From Xanthobacteraceae bacterium (GTDB lineage: Bacteria > Pseudomonadota > Alphaproteobacteria > Rhizobiales > Xanthobacteraceae), in assembly GCA_019635635.1 (NCBI GenBank), contig JAHBZB010000002.1, positions 705,204-769,203 of the forward strand: a stretch of DNA of 64,000 bases, in the 5' to 3' direction. This document shows positions 17,760 through 26,505 of this stretch, one piece after another. The stretch's first letter is position 1. Every line of letters begins with the position of its first letter. Both the position numbers and the translations under genes were made by a program. The notes under the pieces are model-generated. The model saw only the letters and a list, made by a program, of their open reading frames with translations, made no database searches and was not told where the DNA came from.

Positions 17760-18524
17760 TTAGCCCCGCAGGGCTGCGTCATTCAGGCTTGCGTAAACGT
17801 CGCCTGAATTCGCGTCCATCGGAAGTTCCGCGATCCAGCGGCCGATCGCTTCCGCCGAAAGCGGCTCCGGGTGTGCGAACTCCTGGCTCTCGCCGAGCGC
17901 TGCGTTGAAGCGGTAGGGCGCCATGGCCGCGAGACGTTTGATCGCAGTCAATGCGACGCCGCGCTGGATGGTCGTGAACTCGAGCGAGAGCGCGTCGAGC
18001 GGCTGCGAGAGACCTGCCAATACCTCGTCCTCGAAACCCTCGACGTCGATCTTCACAAAGGCCGGCTTACCATAGCGCGCGATCAGCGCGTCGAGCGTGG
18101 TCATCGGCACCTGGATTCTGTCGTCCCACTCCTGCCCTTCCCAGCCGGGCGCGGCGTCGGCGGACTTGATGAAATCGTCGGATGCGGTCGCGACGGTAGG
18201 ATTTCTCGTGTTGAGCTTAAGCTCAATCTCGCCCTCGCGGGCACCGACCGCCGCACGCACCAGATGGAAGCTCGGATTGCGGCCGTAGAAAAGTTTCAGG
18301 ACCGTGCCGAGCGCGGGCTGCGGCTCGACAGCGACGACTTTTGCGCCGAGACGCAGAAACGAACCGGCGCGGTCGCCGACATGAGAGCCGACGTCGAAGG
18401 CAAGATCTCCGGCTTTAAGGAAACGCGCATAGATCGCGTCCATTTTTTTATTACGGCTCTTGTCGCCGTAATAGATACGGAGCGAGCGAAGAATCGCCCG
18501 CCCCGTTGTCAGCCACGCAAGCAT
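17760..18524 (-). CDS. FkbM-family methyltransferase
   Basis: SAM-dependent methyltransferase of the FkbM type, a family that O-methylates sugars and natural products. In 254 residues: motif I LAFDVGSHVGDRAGSF, the acidic VVAVEPQP, and the family-specific VPMTTLDAL followed by PAFVKIDVEGFEDEVLAGL near 150-170. It starts four bases after the opgH stop on the same strand, so the two are co-transcribed. Methylation of the glucan made by OpgH, or of a linked envelope sugar, is a reasonable but unproven inference. Confidence 0.85.
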   Translation of the reverse strand: MLAWLTTGRAILRSLRIYYGDKSRNKKMDAIYARFLKAGDLAFDVGSHVGDRAGSFLRLGAKVVAVEPQPALGTVLKLFYGRNPSFHLVRAAVGAREGEIELKLNTRNPTVATASDDFIKSADAAPGWEGQEWDDRIQVPMTTLDALIARYGKPAFVKIDVEGFEDEVLAGLSQPLDALSLEFTTIQRGVALTAIKRLAAMAPYRFNAALGESQEFAHPEPLSAEAIGRWIAELPMDANSGDVYASLNDAALRG

Positions 18525-18528
18525 GGTG

Positions 18529-20358
18529 TCAGCCGACGGCCTGCACCGCGCGAATTTCTTCGGGCATGTCGTATTCTTCCGGCATCGGGCAGAAGCGGTT
18601 CTTCTCCGCCCATTCGCCGAGACGCGTGTCCGACGTATAGACCGCGAACGGAATGACCGCGATCAGGCCGAACACGAACGGCACGAACCAAATCGCCGAC
18701 AGCGGCGAGAAGAAGAGCACGAACAGCAGGATCGCGAGACCGAACACCGTGTGCGGCATGAAGGTCTTTGCTGCTGCGCGCCACGGTACGCGATAGCCGT
18801 CGCGCTGCTGGCCGTCCCACCGCGTCTTCCGGCCGAAGAGCGCCGCAACCATGAAATAGGAGGCGGCGAACATCTGGAGCGGCGCATGGATGAAGGTGAA
18901 GACCATGTCCATCGCGCCGGCGAGGAAGAGACGCACGACACCGCCGTAGCGGGCCGCCGAACGCCACAACGCATCGAAGATGCCGAAGATGCGCGGTGCG
19001 ATGAACAGGAAGATAAAGAGCGCATAGAAGCCGAGCGCCGACCAGACCGGGAAGGTCAAAGCCGAACCCGTAGGCGCAAGCGCGATTGCGAGTGCGGCAA
19101 GCACCGCGAACAGAACCACCGCGCCCTGCCCGATGAACATCTGGATCGCGAGCAGCAACTGCATGTAGCTGACCGGCAGCAGGCCCGGCATGTTCAGGAG
19201 CTTCACGTATTGCAGGTTGCCGTTCGCCCAGCGCACGTCGCGCGCCTCGAAATCCAGGAGCGTCGGCGGCGTTTCCTCGAACGAGCCGACTTCTTCCGGG
19301 ATCACGCGCACTTCGTAACCCGCGCGGCGCATCATCATCGACTCGATGTGATCGTGCGAGAGGATGTGCCCGCCGAACGGCGGCTTGCCCGGCAAGAGCG
19401 GCAGCTTGCAGTAATCCTTGAACGGCTGAATGCGGATCGTGGTGTTGTGACCCCAGAACGGGCCGCAGTCCGCGTGCCACCAGGCATAGCCCGAAATGTA
19501 GGCGCGCAGGCCGTGACGCATGCCGAACTGATAGACGCGCGCGAAGAAACTCTTCGACGGCATGCCGACGATGAGGCTCTGGAGAATACCAAGCCGCGGG
19601 TTGGCCTGATGGATGCGCACCATCTTCACGATGGTTTCGCCGGTCATGATCGAGTCCGCATCGAGCGGGATCATGAGTTCGTAGTCGTTGCCCCAGCGCT
19701 CGCAGAAGTCGCGCACGTTGCCGGCCTTGTAGCCTTCGTTGATTTCGCGGCGGCGATAGAAGAGCTGCGAGACGCCGGGAAATTCGTTCCGCCACGTTTC
19801 GGCGGCGGCTTCCTCGAGCGGGAAGACTTCCGGCTTGTTGGAATCCGACAGCACGAAGAAGTCGAACTTGTCCGCCTGTCCGGTTTTGTCGAGACTCTTC
19901 TTGATGACACGAAGCCGCGCGAAGGCGCGCGCCGGATCTTCGTTGCGGATCGTCATCAGGATCGCGACCTTTACGAAGACCGGATCGGTATCGTGGGCCT
20001 TCAGGACGACCGGCGAAATTTTCGGGACCGGGTTCTTCACGAGGTTCATGAAGAAGAAGCCGATCGCGGAATTCCAGAAGCCGACCGCGATCCAGGGCGC
20101 GTAAATAAGGAAGCAGGCAACGAGCGCCGCATCGAGCAGACCGAAGCCGTCATGGGCGAGGATATGGACCAGCCAGGCGGCCATACCGACGATGAGTCCG
20201 GTAACGAGCGCCGCGAAGATCATCCGGCGGCGCCAGACCGCCCGAACCGACTGGGTGCCGGTAGGCGTCGTTTCGCCGGTCAGTACGCCGGCTGCAGTCA
20301 CATCTTGAGTGGCACCGACGGCCGTTTTGGCCTCGGCGGAAGTGGATTCGATTGACAT
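18529..20358 (-). CDS. mdoH: Periplasmic glucan biosynthesis glucosyltransferase OpgH/MdoH
   Basis: Inner-membrane GT2 enzyme that polymerises UDP-glucose into osmoregulated periplasmic glucan. The 609-residue protein has two N-terminal membrane helices (about 46-65 and 73-105), a cytoplasmic catalytic domain with MTIRNED (135-141), PLDADS (231-236; Asp233/Asp235), SHDHIES (334-340) and RDVRW (373-377, the RxxRW acceptor motif), then several C-terminal helices. It is shorter than E. coli OpgH (about 850). The usual partner opgG is not adjacent. It is divergent from the MDR dehydrogenase gene. Confidence 0.93.
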   Translation of the reverse strand: MSIESTSAEAKTAVGATQDVTAAGVLTGETTPTGTQSVRAVWRRRMIFAALVTGLIVGMAAWLVHILAHDGFGLLDAALVACFLIYAPWIAVGFWNSAIGFFFMNLVKNPVPKISPVVLKAHDTDPVFVKVAILMTIRNEDPARAFARLRVIKKSLDKTGQADKFDFFVLSDSNKPEVFPLEEAAAETWRNEFPGVSQLFYRRREINEGYKAGNVRDFCERWGNDYELMIPLDADSIMTGETIVKMVRIHQANPRLGILQSLIVGMPSKSFFARVYQFGMRHGLRAYISGYAWWHADCGPFWGHNTTIRIQPFKDYCKLPLLPGKPPFGGHILSHDHIESMMMRRAGYEVRVIPEEVGSFEETPPTLLDFEARDVRWANGNLQYVKLLNMPGLLPVSYMQLLLAIQMFIGQGAVVLFAVLAALAIALAPTGSALTFPVWSALGFYALFIFLFIAPRIFGIFDALWRSAARYGGVVRLFLAGAMDMVFTFIHAPLQMFAASYFMVAALFGRKTRWDGQQRDGYRVPWRAAAKTFMPHTVFGLAILLFVLFFSPLSAIWFVPFVFGLIAVIPFAVYTSDTRLGEWAEKNRFCPMPEEYDMPEEIRAVQAVG

Positions 20359-20477
20359 GGAGTTAGAGCCGTCCCCTGCTTGCGCGTTAGCGCCTTCTCG
20401 CCGACAACCGGTACAAATCCATGGCGAAAACTCGCTAACTCCTAGCGCGTTCCAAAATATTTGCTAAGGGCTAACTC
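20359..20477. promoter_or_regulatory. Divergent promoter region with repeated CTAACT motif
   Basis: This gap must hold promoters for mdoH (minus) and the pterin-cluster operon (plus). The octamer GGAGTTAG beside the mdoH start recurs inverted as CTAACTCC at 20436-20443, and GTTAGCG at 20386-20392 recurs inverted as CGCTAAC at 20433-20439; a further GCTAACTCG ends at the GTG start. The arrangement suggests a shared operator, but the repeats are short. Confidence 0.4.
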
Positions 20478-21470
20478 GTGTCTTCGACCGTTAAACCTAA
20501 GAACAATAGTGCCCAAGCGCTTTGGTATGTGGCGCCGGGCGAAGCCGAGTTACGTCCTGCAACAATTGGTGATCTTCGGCCTGGCGATGCGCTCGTCCGT
20601 TCACTCTATTCCGGCCTGAGCCGGGGAACCGAACGGCTGATCTTCGAAGGCAAAGTGCCTGAGATGGAATGGAGCCGGATGAAGGCGCCGGCACAGGAAG
20701 GCGAGTTTCCGTTCCCCGTTAAGTATGGCTACTCGGCCGTCGGTGTGGCCGAGGAAGGCCCGGCGGAGATCAAGGGAAAGAACGTCTTCGCGCTTTACCC
20801 GCATCAGGACCGGTTCGTCATTCCGGCTGAACGGGCGTTCATAATTCCCGACAACGTGCCGCCCCGCCGGGCGACGCTCGCCGCCAACATGGAAACGGCG
20901 CTGAACATTCTCTGGGACGGCAACGCGCAACCCGCCGACAAAATCGTCATCGTCGGCGGCGGCATTGTCGGGATGCTGGTAGCAAGCCTCGCGAGCCGCC
21001 TGCCCGGCGCCGACGTGACGCTGATCGACATCGAAGCCTCGCGCGAAGCCATCACCAAAAAGCTTGGTGTCGGTTTTGCCCTCCCGGACAAGGCACCCGG
21101 CGAAGCCGATCTTGTAATCCATACGACCGCCTCGGCTGCAGGGCTTTCGCTGGCGCTGAAACTCGCGGGCGTCGAAGGCACGATCGTCGAAGCAAGCTGG
21201 TTCGGGACCGGCATGGTAAACGTGGCGCTTGGCGATGCCTTCCATTCGCGGCGGCTGCGGCTGATCTCGAGCCAGGTCGGCAATGTCTGCGCCTCGCGCG
21301 CGAAACGCTGGACGACGCGGCGGCGGCTGGAAGCGGCGATCGGCATGCTCGCCGACGACCGGCTGGACGCGCTGCTCGGCGAGGAAGTCCCGTTTGCCGA
21401 ACTTCCGCAGCAATTGTCACGCCTGTTATCGCCGAAAGCGCCGGGGCTCGGCGCACTGATCTGTTACTGA
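20478..21470 (+). CDS. Medium-chain dehydrogenase, BchC-like, without catalytic zinc ligands
   Basis: A 330-residue MDR-fold oxidoreductase. The nucleotide-binding loop is VIVGGGIVGMLVAS near 156-169, followed by the acidic end VTLIDIEASRE that suits NAD(H). The normal zinc Cys/His positions are missing: the catalytic-loop region reads LYSGLSRGTERL, as in the BchC-type branch, and GHE is replaced by KYGYSAVG. The GTG start at 20478 has AAGGG seven bases upstream. It heads a four-gene plus-strand set with a PTPS-fold protein, a glycosyltransferase and a methyltransferase; reduction of a pterin side-chain carbonyl is a tempting guess. Confidence 0.82.
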   Translation: MSSTVKPKNNSAQALWYVAPGEAELRPATIGDLRPGDALVRSLYSGLSRGTERLIFEGKVPEMEWSRMKAPAQEGEFPFPVKYGYSAVGVAEEGPAEIKGKNVFALYPHQDRFVIPAERAFIIPDNVPPRRATLAANMETALNILWDGNAQPADKIVIVGGGIVGMLVASLASRLPGADVTLIDIEASREAITKKLGVGFALPDKAPGEADLVIHTTASAAGLSLALKLAGVEGTIVEASWFGTGMVNVALGDAFHSRRLRLISSQVGNVCASRAKRWTTRRRLEAAIGMLADDRLDALLGEEVPFAELPQQLSRLLSPKAPGLGALICY

Positions 21471-21496
21471 TTTTCATTTATTAGGAACGCCACGCC

Positions 21497-21895
21497 ATGT
21501 ACGGCCTCGAAGTCCGCGACCACATCATGATCGCCCATTCCTTCAAGGGCGAATTCTTCGGCCCGGCGCAGCGCGTGCACGGCGCGACGTTCGTCTGCGA
21601 CGTCGCGTTCTTCCGCGAGACGTTGGGACCGAACGAAGTCGTCGTGGACATCGGCGCTGCCAGCGACACGCTGAAGACGGTGCTCGCGGTAATCAATTAT
21701 CGCAATCTCGACGACGTGTCGGAGTTCAAGGGCAAGCAGACCACGACCGAATTTCTCGCGCGCTACGTCTTCGAGCAGATGAAGGCGGCGCTCAAAGCCG
21801 GCAAGCTCGGCGCCGACTCCGAAGGTATTTCCAAGATCAAGGTGACCATGCACGAGTCGCATGTCGCGCGCGGCTGGTACGAGGCGGCGGTCTGA
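21497..21895 (+). CDS. Divergent 6-pyruvoyl-tetrahydropterin synthase / QueD-fold protein
   Basis: A 132-residue T-fold protein. Aligned by eye with QueD: zinc ligands His14 (IAHSF) and His28 are kept but the third is Ala30 (HGATF for HGHxY); the catalytic Cys is Ala24 (PAQRVHG for KCGRLHG); the Asp-His pair of LDHxxLD is Asn67-Tyr68 (INYRNLDD). The pterin-anchoring Glu is retained as Glu120 in MHES. The fold assignment is secure, while the canonical reaction on dihydroneopterin triphosphate is doubtful. It is preceded and followed closely by genes of the same strand. Confidence 0.85.
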   Translation: MYGLEVRDHIMIAHSFKGEFFGPAQRVHGATFVCDVAFFRETLGPNEVVVDIGAASDTLKTVLAVINYRNLDDVSEFKGKQTTTEFLARYVFEQMKAALKAGKLGADSEGISKIKVTMHESHVARGWYEAAV

Positions 21896-21900
21896 GCTTC

Positions 21901-22959
21901 ATGCGCGAAGTGATCTTCGCCATTCCGGGAGACTTGAATACGCCGACCGGAGGCTATCGCTACGACAAGCGGGTGATTGAGGAGTTGCGCGCGCTCGGCT
22001 GGAGCGTTCAGCATCTGCAACTGTCGTCCGGGTTTCCCTCGCCTTCGGAACGCGCGCTTGCAGAAACGGCCAAGATTTTTTCCGGTATTTCCGCGGACGC
22101 GCTCGTCATGGTGGACGGGCTCGCGCTCGGCGCGATTCCGCTGCAAACACTGAAATCGCTGAAGGCGCGGCTGATCGCGCTTTGCCATCATCCGCTCGCC
22201 TTCGAAACCGGGCTGACGACCGACCGTATCGATTACCTGCATCGCACCGAGCGGGAAGCGCTGTCGCGTGCGGTGGCGACGATTGCGACCAGCCGCTCGA
22301 CCGCAGCACTGCTCGCGCGCGAATTCAACGTCGCGCCGGAAGAACTGACGGTGGCAGAACCGGGCACGGAACCTGCACCGCGCGCGAAGGGCGATGTCTT
22401 CCCACCCCGCCTTCTCTCCGTTGGCGCGATCACGCGGCGCAAGGGACATGACACGCTCGCGATCGCGCTTTCCAAAATCCGCGATCTCAACTGGGAATGG
22501 CGCATTGCCGGAAGCACCGATCGCGACACGATTGCGATGCAGACGCTCGAGAAAAATATCGCAGAAGGAAGGATCGCACAGCGGACTACGCTGCTCGGTC
22601 CACTCGACGATGCAGGTCTGGAACGGGAATATTCAAGCGCATCGCTGTTCGTGCTGCCCTCGCATTTCGAGGGCTACGGCATGGCCTTCACCGAGGCGCT
22701 CGCGCGCGGGCTGCCGGTGGTCGCAGGCTCCGGCGGTGCGCTCGTGGAAACCGTGCCACGCGATGCCGGCGTGTTCGTTACGCCGGGGAACGCCGGCGAG
22801 CTTGCGCTGACACTACGCCGCCTACTCACCTCGCCTGCTGAAATCGCAAAGCGCGCGGACGCGGCGTGGGAGTATGCGAAGAAGCTGCCGCGCTGGAACG
22901 ACACCGCGCGATTGATATCGGACGCGCTCGCGCATGCAAGCACGAAGGCGGCCGCATGA
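21901..22959 (+). CDS. Family 4 glycosyltransferase
   Basis: A 352-residue GT-B retaining glycosyltransferase using a nucleotide sugar. Seen: an N-terminal acceptor domain opening GDLNTPTGGYRYDKRV, the linker PPRLLSVGAITRRKGHD, and the GT4 catalytic signature SHFEGYGMAFTEALARG with the E-x7-E pair (about residues 260-275), then SGGALVETV. It starts five bases after the PTPS-fold gene and overlaps the next gene by ATGA, so all are coupled. The acceptor is unknown; pterin glucosylation by GT4-type enzymes in cyanobacteria makes a pterin acceptor worth considering. Confidence 0.88.
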   Translation: MREVIFAIPGDLNTPTGGYRYDKRVIEELRALGWSVQHLQLSSGFPSPSERALAETAKIFSGISADALVMVDGLALGAIPLQTLKSLKARLIALCHHPLAFETGLTTDRIDYLHRTEREALSRAVATIATSRSTAALLAREFNVAPEELTVAEPGTEPAPRAKGDVFPPRLLSVGAITRRKGHDTLAIALSKIRDLNWEWRIAGSTDRDTIAMQTLEKNIAEGRIAQRTTLLGPLDDAGLEREYSSASLFVLPSHFEGYGMAFTEALARGLPVVAGSGGALVETVPRDAGVFVTPGNAGELALTLRRLLTSPAEIAKRADAAWEYAKKLPRWNDTARLISDALAHASTKAAA

Positions 22960-23795
22960 GCTTTTCCGCCGAATGGCTGCGGCTTCGCGAGCCGGTCGAT
23001 CACCGCTCGCGTGACAAGACACTGCTCGAAAAAGCCGCCGCTTATCTCGCGAATAAAGACGAGCCGGTAATCTACGATCTCGGCGCGGGCGCGGGCTCGA
23101 ACCTGCGCGGTACCGCGCTCTCGCTGAATACGCGACAGCGCTGGGTGCTGGCCGATTACGACCCCGAACTGCTTGGCGCCGCGCTCGATTTCCTGAGCAC
23201 ATGGGCGGATAAATCGCGGCCCACCGCCGCCGGGTTGGAGCTTGAGAAAAGCGGCAAGCTCATTCGCGTCGAGGTGAAGCGCGTCGATCTGAACGAAAAC
23301 CCCGCGCCGTGGGGCGAAACGAAGCCGGATCTCGTCACTTCCGCCGCGCTGTTCGATCTAGTCTCCGAACACTGGATCGACCGCTTTTGCACAGCACTCG
23401 CGAAGGACAAGCTTCCGCTCTACACGACGCTGGTGCACGATGAAACCGCGGAATGGTCGCCTTCGCATTCGGCGGACGCGCAAATGACGGCGGCCTTCGA
23501 GCGCGACTTCGGCAAGGAAAAAGGCTTTGGCCCGTCAGCCGGAAACAAAGCCATCGGCTACATGGCGCGAAAGCTGCAATCGCTCGGCTATGAAACCGCG
23601 CTCGCCGGTAGTCCGTGGCAGCTTGAGGAAAACGATCATGCCTTGATCGAGCAACTTGCGGACGGCTGGGCCAATGCCGTGCGCGAAACGAAATCCGTCC
23701 CGGAAGAAGTCATTCAAAGCTGGCTTGCCGCACGTCGCGCGCGCGGCACGGCCTGCGTCGTCGGCCATAAGGACTTACTGGCTTTCCCAGCTTAA
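22956..23795 (+). CDS. Class I SAM-dependent methyltransferase
   Basis: A 279-residue protein. The ATG at 22956 overlaps the glycosyltransferase stop (ATGA); a longer in-frame extension upstream lies wholly inside that gene. Motif I is VIYDLGAGAGSNLRG (about 43-57) followed by the acidic WVLADYDPELL, then PDLVTSAALFDLVSEHWID, typical of small-molecule methyltransferases. As the last gene of the cluster it may decorate the product of the three genes before it. Its stop lies just before that of the converging cytochrome gene. Confidence 0.82.
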   Translation: MSFSAEWLRLREPVDHRSRDKTLLEKAAAYLANKDEPVIYDLGAGAGSNLRGTALSLNTRQRWVLADYDPELLGAALDFLSTWADKSRPTAAGLELEKSGKLIRVEVKRVDLNENPAPWGETKPDLVTSAALFDLVSEHWIDRFCTALAKDKLPLYTTLVHDETAEWSPSHSADAQMTAAFERDFGKEKGFGPSAGNKAIGYMARKLQSLGYETALAGSPWQLEENDHALIEQLADGWANAVRETKSVPEEVIQSWLAARRARGTACVVGHKDLLAFPA

Positions 23796-23796
23796 C

Positions 23797-24339
23797 TCAC
23801 GCGCCCGGCAGCATCCGCTGCAACACGCCATCCTTGCGGATGAAGTAGTGAAACAGCGCGGCGCCGATGTGCATGATAGCGAGCGCCCCCACCGCGAAAC
23901 CCAGAAGCTTGTGTCGCGCGAAGATGAAGTTCGAAAGGTCTTCGTTCTTTTCAACGAAGGGCTGAATCTCGAACAGGCCAAAGAATGGCGTCGCAGCACC
24001 ATAATACATGTTCGCGATCGCGCCCGAGATCGGCGTCAGGAACAACAGCACATAAAGCGCCCAGTGGGTCGCGGCACCCGCGAAGCGATAGAACGCGGGA
24101 ATGTTCGTCTCCGGCGGCGCGCCATGCAGGAGACGATAGATCAGCCGCACGGTCATCAAGACGAGGATCGATACACCGAGCGACTTGTGAAAGTTGTAGA
24201 GATTAAACGGCGCGTTCTCGATCTGACCCATGACCAGGCCGACCGGAATGATCGTCAGCACGAGCAGCGCCACGATCCAGTGCAGCGATCTCGCAAAACC
24301 CGAATAACTATGCTGGTAGCTTTCCGGTGCCACGGACAT
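23797..24339 (-). CDS. Cytochrome b561-family protein
   Basis: Diheme inner-membrane electron carrier of the prokaryotic b561 type, which can oxidise ubiquinol. The start at 24339 (MSVAPESYQHSYS) has AGGAGAAG upstream; 180 residues with four membrane helices. Heme-ligand His candidates are in RSLHWIVALLVL, NFHKSLGVSIL, ATHWALYVLLF and RHKLLGFAVGALAIMHIGAALFHYF. It converges on the methyltransferase gene and is upstream of no obvious partner, so its electron acceptor is unknown. Confidence 0.92.
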   Translation of the reverse strand: MSVAPESYQHSYSGFARSLHWIVALLVLTIIPVGLVMGQIENAPFNLYNFHKSLGVSILVLMTVRLIYRLLHGAPPETNIPAFYRFAGAATHWALYVLLFLTPISGAIANMYYGAATPFFGLFEIQPFVEKNEDLSNFIFARHKLLGFAVGALAIMHIGAALFHYFIRKDGVLQRMLPGA

Positions 24340-24429
24340 ACGGACTTCTCCTGATCGCCGTTTTGAGGATTCGTTGAAGAACCGCGCCCAGCCTAGCACG
24401 GTTCCAATGCGCGCGAAGGCCTCGCCGGA

Positions 24430-26505
24430 CTATTGTTGCAGGCGCACGACAACGCTGTCGGTGGCTCCGTTCGCGTCGATCACAGTGAGCCGCACGAAGC
24501 CCGGCCCTGCCGGCTGGAAGAAGGCGGTGTTCTGATATTCGGCCTCACCCACCGGCATGCCATCGACAAGGAAACGGTAGGGCCCGTTGCCGCCATTTGT
24601 CTTGATTACGATCGGCTGGGGGGGCGACGCCGCATTGTCCCGCTCAAGCGCGACCTGCGCGCCGTTCAGCGGAAACACGATCTTGAGTGGCGGCTCGGCA
24701 CTTACGCTTCGGGTTTCGCCCGCAGGCGTGAAGCGGCGAAGCGTCAGCGGCAGCTTCGCGGTCGAGGCGATCAGCGCGCCGTGCGGGGCCGCGCGCAGCG
24801 GCTCGATCTTCGGCACCGCGCGGGCGAAGGCATCGAACAAAATGGGCGCCGCCACGACGCGGCCGATCATGCCCGGCACCGGCTGGCCATCGGGCCGTCC
24901 GACCCAGACCGCAATCGTGCGCTTACCGTCGAAGCCCACCGCCCAGGCGTCGCGATAGCCGTAAGACGTGCCGGTCTTGAATGCGATCCTGCCGAAGATC
25001 GCGTTGTCCGGCGGCGGTGCGCCGATCAGGACATTGCCGACGTACCACGCGGCTACGGGATCGAGCAGTCGCACGTGGCGCGTATTCTCGTGCTTCACGT
25101 CGAGACGATGCACAAGCGGAAACGACTCGCCGCCGCGCGCGAGCGCAGTAAAGAGCGTGGTCAGGTCTTCAAGGCGCAACCCGAGACCGCCGAGCCCGAT
25201 GGCAAGGCCGGGAATTTCGCCTTGGGGAAGCTGCAACTGCGCGCCCGCCATCTCCAGCCGCGCGAACAGGCGTTGCGGGCCGACGCCGTCAAGCAGTGCC
25301 ACCGCGGGCACGTTCAAGGATAGCTGCAACGCACGGCGGGTCGTTACCGTGCCCTGAAACGTGAGATCGAAGTTTTCGGGGCGCCACATGCCGAAGCGGG
25401 TCGGCCGGTCCTCGATCAGCGTCTCAGGATGCGCGATGCCGTCCTCGAACGCCATGCCGTAAATAAACGGCTTCAGCGCCGAACCCGGCGAGCGGATGCC
25501 GCGCGTCATGTCGATGCGGCCCGCGCGCTCCATGTCGTTGAAATCGACAGAGCCGACATGGGCCAGCACCTCGCCGGTTTCGTTGTCGGCGACGAGGATC
25601 GCGAGCGAAACGCGAGGACCGAGCGCCGAGAGTTTTTCGCGCGCAAGCTCCTCGAGCCGCTTCTGCACGGTCGCGTCGATGGCCAGACGATGCACATGCT
25701 GCTTCGGAAAAGCCGCGACCGCAGCTTCCGCCGCATGCGGCGCGAGTTGCGGCATTTCTCGTCTCGCATGCGGCACCGCTTCGCTGCGCGCGCGGTTCGC
25801 TTCGGCGACGGTAATGATGCCGGCCGCGAACATGCGGTCGATGACACGGTTGCGCGCGCGAAGCGCGACATCGGCGGCGCGATCGGGACGCCGTACTTCC
25901 GGCGACTGCGGCAACGCGACCAAGAGCGCCGCCTCGCCGATCGTCAGCCGCCCCGGCTCCTTACCGAAATACGCGTGCGCCGCCGCGCGCACTCCCTCAA
26001 GATTGCCGCCGAAGGGCGCGAGCGTGAGATACAATTCGAGAATCTGTTTTTTCGAAAGCCGCGCTTCGAGCTGCATCGCGCGCACGATCTCGGAGAGTTT
26101 CGCGATAATCGTGCGGTTCTTGCGAGGCGACAGCAGCCGCGCGACCTGCATGGAAAGCGTCGAGCCGCCGGAAACGATCTCGCCATGCGTGACGAGTTGA
26201 TAGGATGCGCGCAGGAGCGCGAGCGGATCGGTGCCGATGTGTTCGTAGAAGCGCCGGTCCTCATAGGCGATCAGCATTTCGAGATAGCGGCGGTCCACCT
26301 GCTCCGGCTTCGCAGCAAGCCGCCAGCGGCCGTCTGGCAACGCAAAGGGGCGCAACAGCGCGCCGTTCCGGTCCACCACTTCCACCGAGCGCAGGATTTC
26401 GTGCGGTGCAGGCGCGGTCCAGCGGATCAGACCGACGGCGCCGAGCGCGCCCGCGAAAATCGCGAGCGCGCCGGCGAGCGTCAGTGTGACCAGCCGCTTC
26501 ATCAT
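24430..26505 (-). CDS. pbpC: Penicillin-binding protein 1C
   Basis: Bifunctional peptidoglycan enzyme of the inner membrane. In 691 residues: an N-terminal anchor (about 5-28), a GT51 glycosyltransferase domain (about 40-225, catalytic Glu82 in AYEDRRFYEH), a transpeptidase domain with SALK (Ser342-Lys345), SLN (396-398) and KTGTS (510-514), and a C-terminal BiPBP domain (about 600-690). All catalytic residues are present. The ATG overlaps the stop of the alpha-2-macroglobulin gene, the classical pairing in which PBP1C may repair the wall at sites where the macroglobulin traps proteases. Confidence 0.95.
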   Translation of the reverse strand: MMKRLVTLTLAGALAIFAGALGAVGLIRWTAPAPHEILRSVEVVDRNGALLRPFALPDGRWRLAAKPEQVDRRYLEMLIAYEDRRFYEHIGTDPLALLRASYQLVTHGEIVSGGSTLSMQVARLLSPRKNRTIIAKLSEIVRAMQLEARLSKKQILELYLTLAPFGGNLEGVRAAAHAYFGKEPGRLTIGEAALLVALPQSPEVRRPDRAADVALRARNRVIDRMFAAGIITVAEANRARSEAVPHARREMPQLAPHAAEAAVAAFPKQHVHRLAIDATVQKRLEELAREKLSALGPRVSLAILVADNETGEVLAHVGSVDFNDMERAGRIDMTRGIRSPGSALKPFIYGMAFEDGIAHPETLIEDRPTRFGMWRPENFDLTFQGTVTTRRALQLSLNVPAVALLDGVGPQRLFARLEMAGAQLQLPQGEIPGLAIGLGGLGLRLEDLTTLFTALARGGESFPLVHRLDVKHENTRHVRLLDPVAAWYVGNVLIGAPPPDNAIFGRIAFKTGTSYGYRDAWAVGFDGKRTIAVWVGRPDGQPVPGMIGRVVAAPILFDAFARAVPKIEPLRAAPHGALIASTAKLPLTLRRFTPAGETRSVSAEPPLKIVFPLNGAQVALERDNAASPPQPIVIKTNGGNGPYRFLVDGMPVGEAEYQNTAFFQPAGPGFVRLTVIDANGATDSVVVRLQQ

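Noticed and set aside
1-23795. The folate genes at the left edge as part of the pterin-like cluster at 20.5-23.8 kb.
   Set aside because: They are 19 kb apart with unrelated operons between; any link would be metabolic, through shared dihydroneopterin precursors, not positional.
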